From NCBI GenBank assembly GCA_046760905.1, contig JBHIFB010000105.1:1-11594 (forward strand): DNA of 11,594 nt. Reading direction: 5' to 3'. Positions 1-7,434 of this stretch are shown piece after piece. The stretch comes from JBHIFB01 sp046760905 (GTDB lineage: Bacteria; Gemmatimonadota; CAZMKB01). Made by a program: the position numbers and the translations under genes. The first letter of the stretch is position 1. Every line of letters starts with the position of its first letter. The notes under the pieces were generated by a model that saw only the letters and a program-made list of their open reading frames with translations, was not told the DNA's origin and did not search any database.

Positions 1-1
1 G

Positions 2-814
2 GCAGTGGATGGCAAGAGGGCATACTCTTATCTGCTTGAGCAGTGTAAAATGGGGCCCCGGTTCCCGGGATCGGGGGGCCATGAGCGGGTAATAGAATAT
101 CTCTATTCCCACATGCTGGAAAGGGCTGATTCTGTGAGGCTTGAAACCTTCACAGGCATCGATTCGGCAGGGAAAAAGCTCGAGCTCACCAACATCGTAG
201 CTGTTTTCAAGCCGCAACTTGAGTCCAGAATGCTCCTCTGCTGCCATTTCGATACGAGACCCATTTCCGATGAGGCGAAGATGGAATCGGACAGGTCGAT
301 ACCGGTCCCCGGAGCCAATGATGGAGCTTCCGGGGCAGCAGTCCTGATGGAAGTTGCCAACATACTCAATCTCCATGAGCCCCCGATCGGAGTGGACATG
401 GTTTTTTTCGATGGAGAGGACAACCCGGATAAGATGCTCCTCGGTTCACAGGAGTTCGCCTCGAGGCACCCCGAGTACAGACCCCTCTACGGTGTACTCG
501 TAGACATGGTTGGTGACAAGGATCTTTTGATCACAAAGGAGAGATACTCGAATATGATAGCTCCCGAGGTTGTGAGCAGAGTCTGGAGAGCAGCTGAAGC
601 ACTTGGATACGGCCACATTTTCGTGCAGGAGGTTGGTGCTCCTATAATCGACGATCACATTCCCCTTCTGAAAAGCGGCATACGATGTATCGACGTCATA
701 GATTTCGACTATCCTTACTGGCATACACCTGATGACACCCCTGACAAGTGCAGTGCTAATAGCCTCGAGATAGTCACAGAGGTTCTAGTCTCACTCATTT
801 TCGAAGTTCATTGA
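2..814 (+). CDS. M28-family zinc peptidase / glutaminyl-peptide cyclotransferase-like protein (5' partial)
   Basis: Likely periplasmic metalloenzyme of the M28 clan, closest in motif layout to glutaminyl cyclases, which convert N-terminal Gln to pyroglutamate; an aminopeptidase role is also possible. Residues are counted from the GTG at position 5. Seen: HFD (H81, D83), the N105-D106-G segment, DGED (E138, D139), D167, the D216-D217-H218 motif and W239-H240. Compared with human QC, D106, D139 and H240 match the single-zinc ligand positions, E138 and D217 the catalytic acids, and W239 the conserved Trp; Asp for Glu at 139 is common in bacterial relatives. The reading frame is open to the window edge and GTG 5 already lies at the conserved start of the domain with no ribosome site. 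A signal peptide or lipobox is therefore probably encoded upstream. About 270 residues are visible against roughly 330 for full proteins. The link to the pilus genes is positional only. Confidence 0.85.
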   Translation, partial: AVDGKRAYSYLLEQCKMGPRFPGSGGHERVIEYLYSHMLERADSVRLETFTGIDSAGKKLELTNIVAVFKPQLESRMLLCCHFDTRPISDEAKMESDRSIPVPGANDGASGAAVLMEVANILNLHEPPIGVDMVFFDGEDNPDKMLLGSQEFASRHPEYRPLYGVLVDMVGDKDLLITKERYSNMIAPEVVSRVWRAAEALGYGHIFVQEVGAPIIDDHIPLLKSGIRCIDVIDFDYPYWHTPDDTPDKCSANSLEIVTEVLVSLIFEVH

Positions 815-834
815 GCGCTCCCGCTCCCTCCTCC

Positions 835-845
835 AAGGAGGTGAT
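835..845 (+). promoter_or_regulatory. Full-length Shine-Dalgarno sequence of the ComEA-like gene
   Basis: The 11 bases AAGGAGGTGAT are a complete complement to the 3' end of bacterial 16S rRNA (anti-SD AUCACCUCCUU). The AAGGAGG core ends 8 nt before the GTG at 850, which is ideal spacing. It therefore decides the start codon in favour of GTG 850 over the overlapping TTG 811 or the ATG 844, which lies inside the element. Confidence 0.8.
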
Positions 846-849
846 GCGC

Positions 850-1326
850 GTGATCGAACTTTCAAAGGATGAGAGGCGGCTTGTTCTTTTCTTATGTCTT
901 TTCCTCCTTTCAGGCGCCCTGATCAAGTTTATGAGAGTGGCCTTTCCCGGGATAGGGTCCCGGCTGGGATTGGGGACACGGCGTGAAATAATGCTAAAAC
1001 ACATGTCACCGGCTGACTCACTCGAACTCGCAAATCTTATTGAGAGGTCTCTGAAAGGTACTGTGGAGGAGCCACCAAAATTTCCTCTTGACCTCAATAC
1101 GGCCGGGAGCAGAGATCTCCAGCTTCTTCCAGGGATAGGAGTGTTCAAGGCCGAAGAGATTTGTAAGCTGCGTGAGCATCTCGGGGGATTCAGAAGTGTC
1201 GAGGAGCTCCTCATTGTGAAGGGGATAGGACCGAAAACCCTCGAGAAGATTAGGCCTTATGTAGTCGTGAATCGACTTGATACAGCGGCCACTCCGGGGT
1301 TACCCGCTTCACGGAAAGGTCGATAA
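850..1326 (+). CDS. ComEA-like membrane-anchored helix-hairpin-helix protein
   Basis: A 158-residue protein with one hydrophobic segment (about residues 11-27, after a charged start) and a C-terminal tandem helix-hairpin-helix domain. The segment LDLNTA (80-85), the LPGIG hairpin (93-97), the GGF turn (112-114) and the VKGIG hairpin (123-127) are all in the order of ComEA and related DNA-binding proteins. ComEA captures double-stranded DNA in the periplasm during natural transformation, pulled in by a T4P, so its position just before pilB is suggestive. The start is GTG 850, set by the perfect ribosome site at 835-845; the longer frame from TTG 811 overlaps the previous stop and lacks a site. 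Residues 29-76 form a linker without recognised features. Small HhH proteins of this kind are also found without competence, so the DNA-uptake role is inference. Competence regulators and a ComEC gene are not visible here. Confidence 0.8.
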   Translation: MIELSKDERRLVLFLCLFLLSGALIKFMRVAFPGIGSRLGLGTRREIMLKHMSPADSLELANLIERSLKGTVEEPPKFPLDLNTAGSRDLQLLPGIGVFKAEEICKLREHLGGFRSVEELLIVKGIGPKTLEKIRPYVVVNRLDTAATPGLPASRKGR

Positions 1327-1328
1327 TC

Positions 1329-1344
1329 TGGCATGAAATCTGCT
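1329..1344 (+). promoter_or_regulatory. Candidate sigma-54 (-24/-12) promoter of pilB
   Basis: TGGCAT-GAAAT-CTGCT matches the consensus TGGCAC-N5-TTGCW with two mismatches. The essential GG (1330-1331) and GC (1342-1343) are present with exactly 10 bases between them. It lies in the 58-bp gap before pilB and would start RNA near 1355, about 30 nt before the start codon. The first seven bases (TGGCATG) are identical to those of the stronger pilA element at 7345. Regulation by the PilR encoded in this window is inference. Confidence 0.5.
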
Positions 1345-1384
1345 ACGTTAATGCTGGTATCCTGGGATTCAATAGAGGAAAGAA

Positions 1385-3082
1385 ATGATGAAGGACGCCA
1401 TTGGCGAATTGCTTGTGAAAGAAGGTCTCATCACGAGGAATCAGCTCGAGAAAGCTCTCGAACAACAAAAGATAAAAGGCGGGAAAATTGGTACAAATCT
1501 CATACAACTCGGCTATGTCAATGAGGAAACGCTTACCGAGTTTCTGGGAAAGCAGTTTCATGTCCCATCAATTAACCTCTCCAAAGTGAAGATAGACCCT
1601 GAATGTACCAGGATGATAAGTGGTGATATCGCGAGGAGATACCTTGCGATGCCCATAATGGCGAACGGTAAACGGATTACCGTAGCGATGGCGGACCCGA
1701 ATAACATATTCGCTATCGATGGGATAAAATTCGTTACAGGCTTCGAAGTTGATCCGGTGATATGTGCGGAAAGCGCAATCCTTGCAGCTATCAAGAACCA
1801 TTACCAGGAGGACGACCCGCTTACAAACATCCTCAAGGATCTCGATGAGATGGACATGGAGCTCGTGGAGGAGGAGGAAGAGGAAGAGATAGGCATAAAC
1901 CAGCTGAGGGCTCAGGTGGAGGAGGCTCCGGTGGTTAGATTGATAAACGGGATCCTTACAGACGCGGTAAAGAGGGAGGCCAGCGACATACACATAGAAC
2001 CATACGAAAACACCATGAGAGTAAGGTATAGAATAGATGGAACATTGAGAGACATGATGTACCCGCCAATAAGAATGAAGCCTGCGCTTATCTCTCGTGT
2101 CAAGATTCTTGCGGATATGGACATTGCCGAGCGAAGGCAGCCTCAGGATGGCAGGATAAAGATAAAAATGGGGAAATCGGTCATAGATGTGAGGGTATCC
2201 ACGATACCTAGTCTTTTCGGGGAGAAAATCGTGATGAGGATACTCAATCGTGACAGCCTCAACCTCGACCTCACTCAGCTGGGCTTCGAGGATGAAGCGC
2301 TTAAGAAGTTCATGGACGCTATAAGAAAACCATACGGAATCGTACTCGTGACCGGTCCCACGGGCAGTGGTAAGACGACAACGCTTTATTCTGCCATTAC
2401 ATTGCTAAACACTCAGGAAGTGAATATCTCGACTGTGGAGGATCCGGTCGAGTATAACCTCGAGGGCATTAATCAAGTGCAGGTACATGCTGAGATAGGA
2501 CTAACATTCGCAAAAGTTCTGCGGGCATTTCTGAGACAGGACCCCAACATAATCATGATCGGTGAGATCAGGGATCCAGAGACAGCGAACATTGCGATAA
2601 AAGCTGCTCTGACAGGACACCTCGTTCTCAGCACGGTCCACACGAATGATGCTCCGAGTGCGCTCATTAGACTTGTAGATATGGGAGTTGAGCCGTTTCT
2701 TGTTGGAAGTGCCCTCAATATAGTGATAGCTCAGAGGCTTGTGAGAAAAATCTGTCCTCAATGTAGAAGTTCCTGCAGCTACTCCGAGACCGTGCTTGAG
2801 AAGGCCGGGATTGAACCCGGAGAGCTGGATGGCTACACGTTCTACAGAGGGAAAGGATGTACTGAATGCAACAATACCGGGTACAAGGGTAGAGACGGTA
2901 TTTTCGAAGTGATGACGGTGAGCCCGAAAATCAGGGAGATGATTATCAGGAAGGCATCGAGCACCGAGATCAAGGAACAGGCTGTCCGGGAAGGGATGCT
3001 CACTCTGCGGGAAAGTGGTCTCATAAAGTTCAAAAAGGGTTTGAGCACTCTCGAAGAGGTGCTAAAAGAGACATCAATGTAA
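1385..3082 (+). CDS. pilB: Type IV pilus extension ATPase PilB
   Basis: Cytoplasmic hexameric motor that powers pilin polymerisation. At 565 aa it has the normal length. Residues 5-57 form an MshEN domain with two 24-residue motifs separated by 5 residues (A5-Q28, K34-Q57), a layout known to bind cyclic di-GMP in MshE and some PilBs. A linker with seven consecutive Glu lies near residues 160-167. The ATPase core has Walker A GPTGSGKT (324-331), the LRQDP segment (383-387), Walker B ending G393-E394 followed by IRD, and the His box TGHLVLSTVHTND. A zinc-type tetracysteine site follows (C457-x2-C460 and C492-x2-C495), typical of PilB/GspE. The start has two adjacent ATGs (1385 and 1388) behind GAGGAAAG (1375-1382), and either is usable. 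GspE or MshE would also fit the domain order, but the following pilT, pilC and pilin point to PilB. Confidence 0.95.
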   Translation: MMKDAIGELLVKEGLITRNQLEKALEQQKIKGGKIGTNLIQLGYVNEETLTEFLGKQFHVPSINLSKVKIDPECTRMISGDIARRYLAMPIMANGKRITVAMADPNNIFAIDGIKFVTGFEVDPVICAESAILAAIKNHYQEDDPLTNILKDLDEMDMELVEEEEEEEIGINQLRAQVEEAPVVRLINGILTDAVKREASDIHIEPYENTMRVRYRIDGTLRDMMYPPIRMKPALISRVKILADMDIAERRQPQDGRIKIKMGKSVIDVRVSTIPSLFGEKIVMRILNRDSLNLDLTQLGFEDEALKKFMDAIRKPYGIVLVTGPTGSGKTTTLYSAITLLNTQEVNISTVEDPVEYNLEGINQVQVHAEIGLTFAKVLRAFLRQDPNIIMIGEIRDPETANIAIKAALTGHLVLSTVHTNDAPSALIRLVDMGVEPFLVGSALNIVIAQRLVRKICPQCRSSCSYSETVLEKAGIEPGELDGYTFYRGKGCTECNNTGYKGRDGIFEVMTVSPKIREMIIRKASSTEIKEQAVREGMLTLRESGLIKFKKGLSTLEEVLKETSM

Positions 3083-3103
3083 TAATCCGGGGTTAATGGA
3101 ATA

Positions 3104-4234
3104 ATGATCGAACTCGAGAAGTTGCTAATAGAGGTAGTGGAGAGGAAAGCGTCGGACCTTCACATCACGGTTGGTGAGAGACCGAAATTGAGGGTAGATG
3201 GCAGGCTGGTCAACTCAAGCTGTGAACAGATACTTTCAACAAGGGATACTCAACAACTTGCTTACAGCTTCCTTAATGATAAACAGAAGAAACAGTTCGA
3301 GATCGATGGGGAACTGGACCTTTCCTTCTCGATACAAAACCTTTCAAGATTCAGGGTGAACCTTTTCAGGCAGCGGGGGAGCGTTGCAATCGCATTCCGC
3401 CAGATTCCATTCAACATAATGCACCTGTCCGACCTGGGCCTGCCTGGCGAAGCTATAAAGATGGCGGAAAAACCTAGCGGATTGATACTCATAACCGGAC
3501 CGACCGGAACCGGTAAGTCGACGACACTGGCAGCCTTCATTGACAAGATTAATTCCGAGAGGGAAGGACATATTATAACAATAGAGGATCCGATAGAGTA
3601 CGTCCATAAGCATAAAAAGAGTCTCGTGAATCAGAGAGAGGTTGGTACAGATACTAAATCCTTCAAGGACGCACTTAAATACGCACTTCGTCAAGATCCG
3701 GATGTGATACTCATTGGCGAGATGAGAGACCTGGAAACGATTCAAACTGCGCTCACGATTGCCGAAACCGGGCATCTGGCTTTTGCAACGCTTCACACAT
3801 CGAACTGCGCCCAGACAATCAACAGAATAATAGATGTCTTTCCTCCTTATCAGCAGGTTCAGGTGCGAACTCAGCTATCGTTCGTTCTCCAGGGGATAAT
3901 CTCTCAAGTACTGGTTCCAAAGATCAGCGGAACCGGCAGGGTGCTCGCATGCGAATTCATGATAGCGACCCCTGCCATCCGGGCCTTGATCAGGGATGAC
4001 AAAGTACACCAGATATACAGCCTCATACAGGCGGGGCAAAAATTCGGGATGCAGACAATGAACCAGTGCCTTTACGGCTTATACTTCAACAGGGAAGTCG
4101 CCCTTGATGACATACTCAGAGTGTCGAATGACCCGGAGGAGCTCCTGAGGATGATCGGGGATGCAGGTGACGGCACAAGGCGTGAAAGCCAACCGGCACC
4201 GGATCTTGGCGACAACATTTTTAAGACGTTCTGA
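3104..4234 (+). CDS. pilT: Type IV pilus retraction ATPase PilT
   Basis: Cytoplasmic hexameric ATPase that depolymerises the pilus and so drives twitching motility and DNA uptake. Seen: the N-terminal KASDLHITVG segment typical of PilT, Walker A GPTGTGKS (132-139), the Asp box around EDPIEYVH, RQDPD then Walker B with G205-E206 and MRD, and the His box TGHLAFATLHT. The C-terminal AIRALIRD and GMQTMNQ segments correspond to the AIRNLIRE helix and GMxTM motif needed for retraction in characterised PilTs. It lacks the N-terminal MshEN domain and the tetracysteine site of PilB, which separates the two. Its 376 aa are about 30 longer than common PilTs, owing to a polar C-terminal tail from about residue 350. 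It follows pilB after 21 nt, and its ribosome site is weak (purine-rich GGGG/GGAA), suggesting dependence on upstream translation. PilU-type paralogues cannot be fully excluded. Confidence 0.93.
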   Translation: MIELEKLLIEVVERKASDLHITVGERPKLRVDGRLVNSSCEQILSTRDTQQLAYSFLNDKQKKQFEIDGELDLSFSIQNLSRFRVNLFRQRGSVAIAFRQIPFNIMHLSDLGLPGEAIKMAEKPSGLILITGPTGTGKSTTLAAFIDKINSEREGHIITIEDPIEYVHKHKKSLVNQREVGTDTKSFKDALKYALRQDPDVILIGEMRDLETIQTALTIAETGHLAFATLHTSNCAQTINRIIDVFPPYQQVQVRTQLSFVLQGIISQVLVPKISGTGRVLACEFMIATPAIRALIRDDKVHQIYSLIQAGQKFGMQTMNQCLYGLYFNREVALDDILRVSNDPEELLRMIGDAGDGTRRESQPAPDLGDNIFKTF

Positions 4235-4249
4235 TCGAAGGGAAGCGCG

Positions 4250-5452
4250 ATGGCGGATTTCTACTACAAAGCGAGGACTCTCGATGGCCTGATTCAGTCA
4301 GGCACAATGGCCGCAAGGGATCAAAACGAAGTAATATCCCTGCTCCGCCGTCGCAAGCTCATAGTCCTAACCGTGAGACAGAAACCACGCGATCTTACGC
4401 TTCCGGGACTGGGGTCGGGTGTCAGGGCCAGGGATATAGTGCTGTTCACCAGACAGTTCGCAACGATGATCGCTGCCGGGCTTCCTCTCGTTCAGTGTCT
4501 CGAGATACTCGCAGAGCAAACGGAGCGCAAATCATTCCGGAAAACGATAACAGGTATGAGAAGCGCCGTCGAAACAGGAACCTCCCTATCCGAAGCCCTG
4601 GCGAGATATCCCAAGGTATTCTCCAACCTGTATATGAGCATGGTTTCAGCCGGTGAAGCAGGTGGGGTACTCGATGTGGTGCTGGACAGGCTTGCAGTCT
4701 ATCTCGAAAAATCCCATGCGCTGAGGAGAAAGGTCAAAGGAGCTATGGCCTATCCGCTCCTCGTCATGGTGATCGCCATTCTAGTCACTCTATTTCTTCT
4801 GACATTCATCATCCCCTCCTTTGCCAGACTGTTCATATCATCCGGAATGACACTCCCGATGCCAACACAGATAGTCATCGCAATGAGCAATTTCCTGTTG
4901 GCCAAGTGGCATTATATCCTTCTTTCATTATTCCTGATCATCCTGATACTGAGAAAGTCTTACAAAACCGATGCAGGTCGGCTGAGGATAGACAGGTTTT
5001 TGCTGCAAATCCCTCAGATAGGATCCATACTCCTGAAATCCTCGATCGCCAGGTTTACCAGAACGCTCGGGACGTTAATCGAGAGCGGGGTTGCCATCCT
5101 GGATGCGCTGGAGATAACTGCGAACACCTCTGGCAACAAGGTTGTTCAGGATGGTATTCTCGCGACTAAGAGGAGTATCGAACAGGGCGACACGATCACC
5201 GAACCTCTGAAAAAGACCGGCGTCTTCCCAACAATGGTGGTTCAGATGATCGGCGTCGGCGAAAAGACGGGTGATCTAGATAGGATGCTTGCAAAGATCG
5301 CTGATTTCTATGAGGAGGAAGTGGATGTGGCTATCGCGGCTCTTGCCTCGATCATCGAACCTGTCATGATCGTTATAATGGGGATTCTTGTCGGCGGCAT
5401 GGTTATCGCCATGTATTTACCAATCTTCAATCTTGCAAACGCAATTCGCTAA
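4250..5452 (+). CDS. pilC: Type IV pilus inner-membrane platform protein PilC
   Basis: Polytopic inner-membrane protein of the PilC/GspF family that couples the PilB and PilT motors to the growing pilus. At 400 aa it has the family length. The protein has two copies of the T2SSF domain, about residues 63-186 and 267-389, each opening with the F(T/A)R-x-L/F helix and containing a GE-x-(A/T)-G signature (GEAGG at 135-139, GEKTG at 337-341). Membrane segments are near 168-189, 220-236 and 369-392. It starts 15 nt after pilT behind GAAGGGAAG, consistent with one pilB-pilT-pilC transcript. The N-terminal 60 residues form the usual YKARTLDG-type cytoplasmic lead. No key motif is missing. Confidence 0.95.
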   Translation: MADFYYKARTLDGLIQSGTMAARDQNEVISLLRRRKLIVLTVRQKPRDLTLPGLGSGVRARDIVLFTRQFATMIAAGLPLVQCLEILAEQTERKSFRKTITGMRSAVETGTSLSEALARYPKVFSNLYMSMVSAGEAGGVLDVVLDRLAVYLEKSHALRRKVKGAMAYPLLVMVIAILVTLFLLTFIIPSFARLFISSGMTLPMPTQIVIAMSNFLLAKWHYILLSLFLIILILRKSYKTDAGRLRIDRFLLQIPQIGSILLKSSIARFTRTLGTLIESGVAILDALEITANTSGNKVVQDGILATKRSIEQGDTITEPLKKTGVFPTMVVQMIGVGEKTGDLDRMLAKIADFYEEEVDVAIAALASIIEPVMIVIMGILVGGMVIAMYLPIFNLANAIR

Positions 5453-5481
5453 GCTGTCGGATTTGATGAAGTGGCGGAGAA

Positions 5482-7188
5482 ATGAATTTCTTTACCGGTG
5501 GCAATAGTTCACGTATAGATGTCTCAGTGAGATGGTGGCTGCTGATACGATTTTCAGTGTATTGCAGCATACTCATTCCTGCGATGATCATATACGAAAT
5601 GCCGCTTACGAAGCCTTCCCCTTACTCGGTGCTTCTCTCTGTTTCCCTTCTCTCAATTTTGGTAGGTACAATGCTGGCAAAATTCAGGGTCGAGAGGCAA
5701 GCTCAACTCACTTTTCATTCCACCTTCGATCTTCTCGCAGTATTTACTCTTGTTTGCATTACGGGAGCGAATGTATCACCATTTTCCTTCCTGTTCGTAT
5801 TCGTCATAGCGGCATCTGGAGCCCTTCTCAATGTTGCCGGTGGGCTCTTATCTGCTGTCGGTGCAAGTATTCTCTATGCCCTTGCATCATTCATCGGTCC
5901 TCATGCCGAAATACTCGGTTTTGAAAATCCATTCACCGAAGCTGAAACTATAAAAGATGGTATGTTTATGTTAATAGATGTTGGTCTGCACGCAGCCTTA
6001 TACATCTTTGTCGGCGTGATCAATGGGCTGCTCTCTGGAAAACTGCAGAAAGCCCATATAGCCGTGTCTGAGCTCGAAGGGGAGTTGAAGCGGTTAAAGT
6101 TGGAAACGAGGGATATCCTCACCAACATTGCCAGTGGAATATTCACCTGTGATCTTAAAGAACGTGTGCTTTATATGAATCCTGCTGCAAGAAGGATACT
6201 CGGCGCCGGTGATGAGAATATCGTCGGGAAGCCGATCTCTTTTCTCCTCCAGGAACGGTCTCCGAACTTTTACCGGTTCATTCAGAAGAGCATTGCTGGT
6301 AGGATGCTCCCCCAGAGAAGTTATGAATTTCAATTCAGGCTCCCCAACGGACGGTCAACGATCATAGGCGCAAGGGCATCCACACTCAGGGACAAGACAT
6401 CCAAGAAAAGAGGCGTCACGGTTATTTGCCAGGACATTTCACAGAAAAGGGCACTGCAGGAAATGACCATGAAAGCGCAGAAGATGGAGCTCATGGCTGA
6501 CATTTCAACTATGCTTGCTAAAGAGATTGTTCCCCCGATTTCAATGGTGAAAAATTCTCTGAGGCTTCTCGCTACCGAGGGCAATCATGAGAGCCGTGAT
6601 GTGGAGAGCATTGAAGCGATTCTGGAACAGCTGGACGGGATAGGGAGGATTCTATGGGATTTCCAGGGCTTTTCGAGAATCAAGGTAGCAGAGTGGAAAC
6701 CGGTGATCCTTGGCGATGTAGTTCGAGAGACCTTTGATCTCCTGAAACACCACCCGGAGTTTTCACAGGCAGTTCAGATAAGGTTTCAGGGTGAGGAGAG
6801 GAAATCGCTCATCTGGGGGGATAGGGAGCTTCTGAAACAAGCTTTCATGAACCTCTTCATTCAGTCTTGCAAGAAGATGGGGAGGAAGGGTCTGGTCGAA
6901 GTTGAGTTCTTCCCGCCTTTAGATATACAGAATTCGAAGGGGGGAGCAATAGAAAACGGTGATCATATGATCATCTTAATACAGGAGAATGGTACTGTCA
7001 TTTCAGAGGAAAGTATTGATCATCTTGGACCGTCCCATATACCAACTTTCTTCAATGGGAATGGCTTGAGGCTCGCCATAGTTGATAAGATAGTAGCTGC
7101 TCACATGGGAAGGTTCCTCTACGAGGATGTCGAAGGGAAGGGCACAAAGTTTACAATAATGCTTCCAGTCAAAAAGCCGGCTGAATGA
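5482..7188 (+). CDS. pilS: PilS-like membrane sensor with degenerate histidine-kinase domain (probable pseudokinase)
   Basis: 568-aa protein in the usual pilS position. Hydrophobic segments lie near residues 17-42, 48-68, 80-100, 103-139 (probably two) and 160-185, giving about six membrane passes as in PilS. A coiled-coil-like linker (190-208) leads to a PAS domain (about 209-325, with a typical NPAARRILG segment). The kinase core is recognisable but its catalytic motifs are altered. In the H box, the position of the phospho-acceptor His is K347 (AKEIVPP where AHEIRNP is usual). In the N box N457 is kept but the catalytic Asn is Q461. The G1 motif DxGxG reads E502-N-G504-T-V506, and in G2 (GxGLGL) the third Gly is R530. 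The frame is intact, so it is not a decayed pseudogene in the simple sense. It follows pilC after 29 nt. Inference: it senses through its membrane and PAS parts but does not autophosphorylate, and may act as a scaffold, phosphatase-like modulator or sequestering partner of PilR. Confidence 0.82.
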   Translation: MNFFTGGNSSRIDVSVRWWLLIRFSVYCSILIPAMIIYEMPLTKPSPYSVLLSVSLLSILVGTMLAKFRVERQAQLTFHSTFDLLAVFTLVCITGANVSPFSFLFVFVIAASGALLNVAGGLLSAVGASILYALASFIGPHAEILGFENPFTEAETIKDGMFMLIDVGLHAALYIFVGVINGLLSGKLQKAHIAVSELEGELKRLKLETRDILTNIASGIFTCDLKERVLYMNPAARRILGAGDENIVGKPISFLLQERSPNFYRFIQKSIAGRMLPQRSYEFQFRLPNGRSTIIGARASTLRDKTSKKRGVTVICQDISQKRALQEMTMKAQKMELMADISTMLAKEIVPPISMVKNSLRLLATEGNHESRDVESIEAILEQLDGIGRILWDFQGFSRIKVAEWKPVILGDVVRETFDLLKHHPEFSQAVQIRFQGEERKSLIWGDRELLKQAFMNLFIQSCKKMGRKGLVEVEFFPPLDIQNSKGGAIENGDHMIILIQENGTVISEESIDHLGPSHIPTFFNGNGLRLAIVDKIVAAHMGRFLYEDVEGKGTKFTIMLPVKKPAE

Positions 7189-7234
7189 TCTCTTGAAATC
7201 ACCTATATTTCACTATGCAACAAAATTAACCGTG

Positions 7235-7331
7235 CTGCCAGGTGAAGCTTATTCTTTCAGAAAGGCAGGCATCATCTATCTTATAAGCTGCCGTAAGTTT
7301 TTCAGCTGCAATGAAATAAACGTCGTGGCAG
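7235..7331 (+). promoter_or_regulatory. Candidate activator-binding region upstream of pilA
   Basis: The pentamer CTGCC or its complement GGCAG occurs four times in 97 bases: CTGCC 7235-7239, GGCAG 7264-7268, CTGCC 7288-7292 and GGCAG 7327-7331, plus a near copy CTGCA at 7306-7310. Fewer than one would be expected by chance in a gap this size. The copies end just before the sigma-54 element at 7345, where an NtrC-type activator such as PilR would bind. Alternating orientation and uneven spacing make this a suggestion only. No terminator for the pilS-like gene is visible in the gap. Confidence 0.3.
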
Positions 7332-7344
7332 GAATCCTCCCCAA

Positions 7345-7360
7345 TGGCATGTGTCTTGCA
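7345..7360 (+). promoter_or_regulatory. Sigma-54 (-24/-12) promoter of pilA
   Basis: TGGCAT-GTGTC-TTGCA matches the sigma-54 consensus TGGCAC-N5-TTGCW with one mismatch. GG (7346-7347) and GC (7358-7359) are separated by exactly 10 bases. The predicted RNA start is near 7371, giving a leader of about 64 nt with the ribosome site AAAGGAG at 7422-7428. pilA is sigma-54/PilR-dependent in Pseudomonas, Myxococcus and Geobacter, and a PilR-type activator is encoded in this window. Confidence 0.85.
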
Positions 7361-7434
7361 TAATTCGATTCAGAATCATTTTAGATTCTTGTTCGTGCAA
7401 CCACAAGCCCACTTGATCAACAAAGGAGAAGGTT

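Noticed and set aside
811..849. Longer ComEA-like start at TTG 811 (or ATG 844)
   Set aside because: TTG 811 overlaps the previous stop and has no ribosome site. The perfect AAGGAGG at 835-841 lies inside this extension, is 8 nt from GTG 850 and too close to ATG 844.
795..1214. Minus-strand frame opposite the ComEA-like gene
   Set aside because: Shadow of the HhH gene; no ribosome site or protein-like composition.
1333..1524. Small + strand frame across the pilB start
   Set aside because: It overlaps the pilB start in another frame, has no ribosome site and gives a highly charged sequence without family resemblance.
1866..1889. Purine-only tract in pilB
   Set aside because: Explained by a run of Glu codons in the linker; no sign of slippage or frameshift.
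1568..1993. 141-codon minus-strand frame opposite pilB
   Set aside because: Shadow of a strongly supported gene; composition is rich in Tyr, His and Leu, as expected from antisense translation.
3344..3796. 150-codon minus-strand frame opposite pilT
   Set aside because: Antisense shadow of the Walker region; no motif or start signal.
5466..5507. 13-codon frame (ATG 5466) before and overlapping the pilS-like gene
   Set aside because: Could be an upstream ORF, but it has no clear ribosome site and no conserved content.
7193..7219. Possible sigma-70 promoter (TTGAAA, TATGCA) after the pilS-like gene
   Set aside because: Spacing is only 15 bases and the -10 is poor; the nearby sigma-54 element is far stronger.
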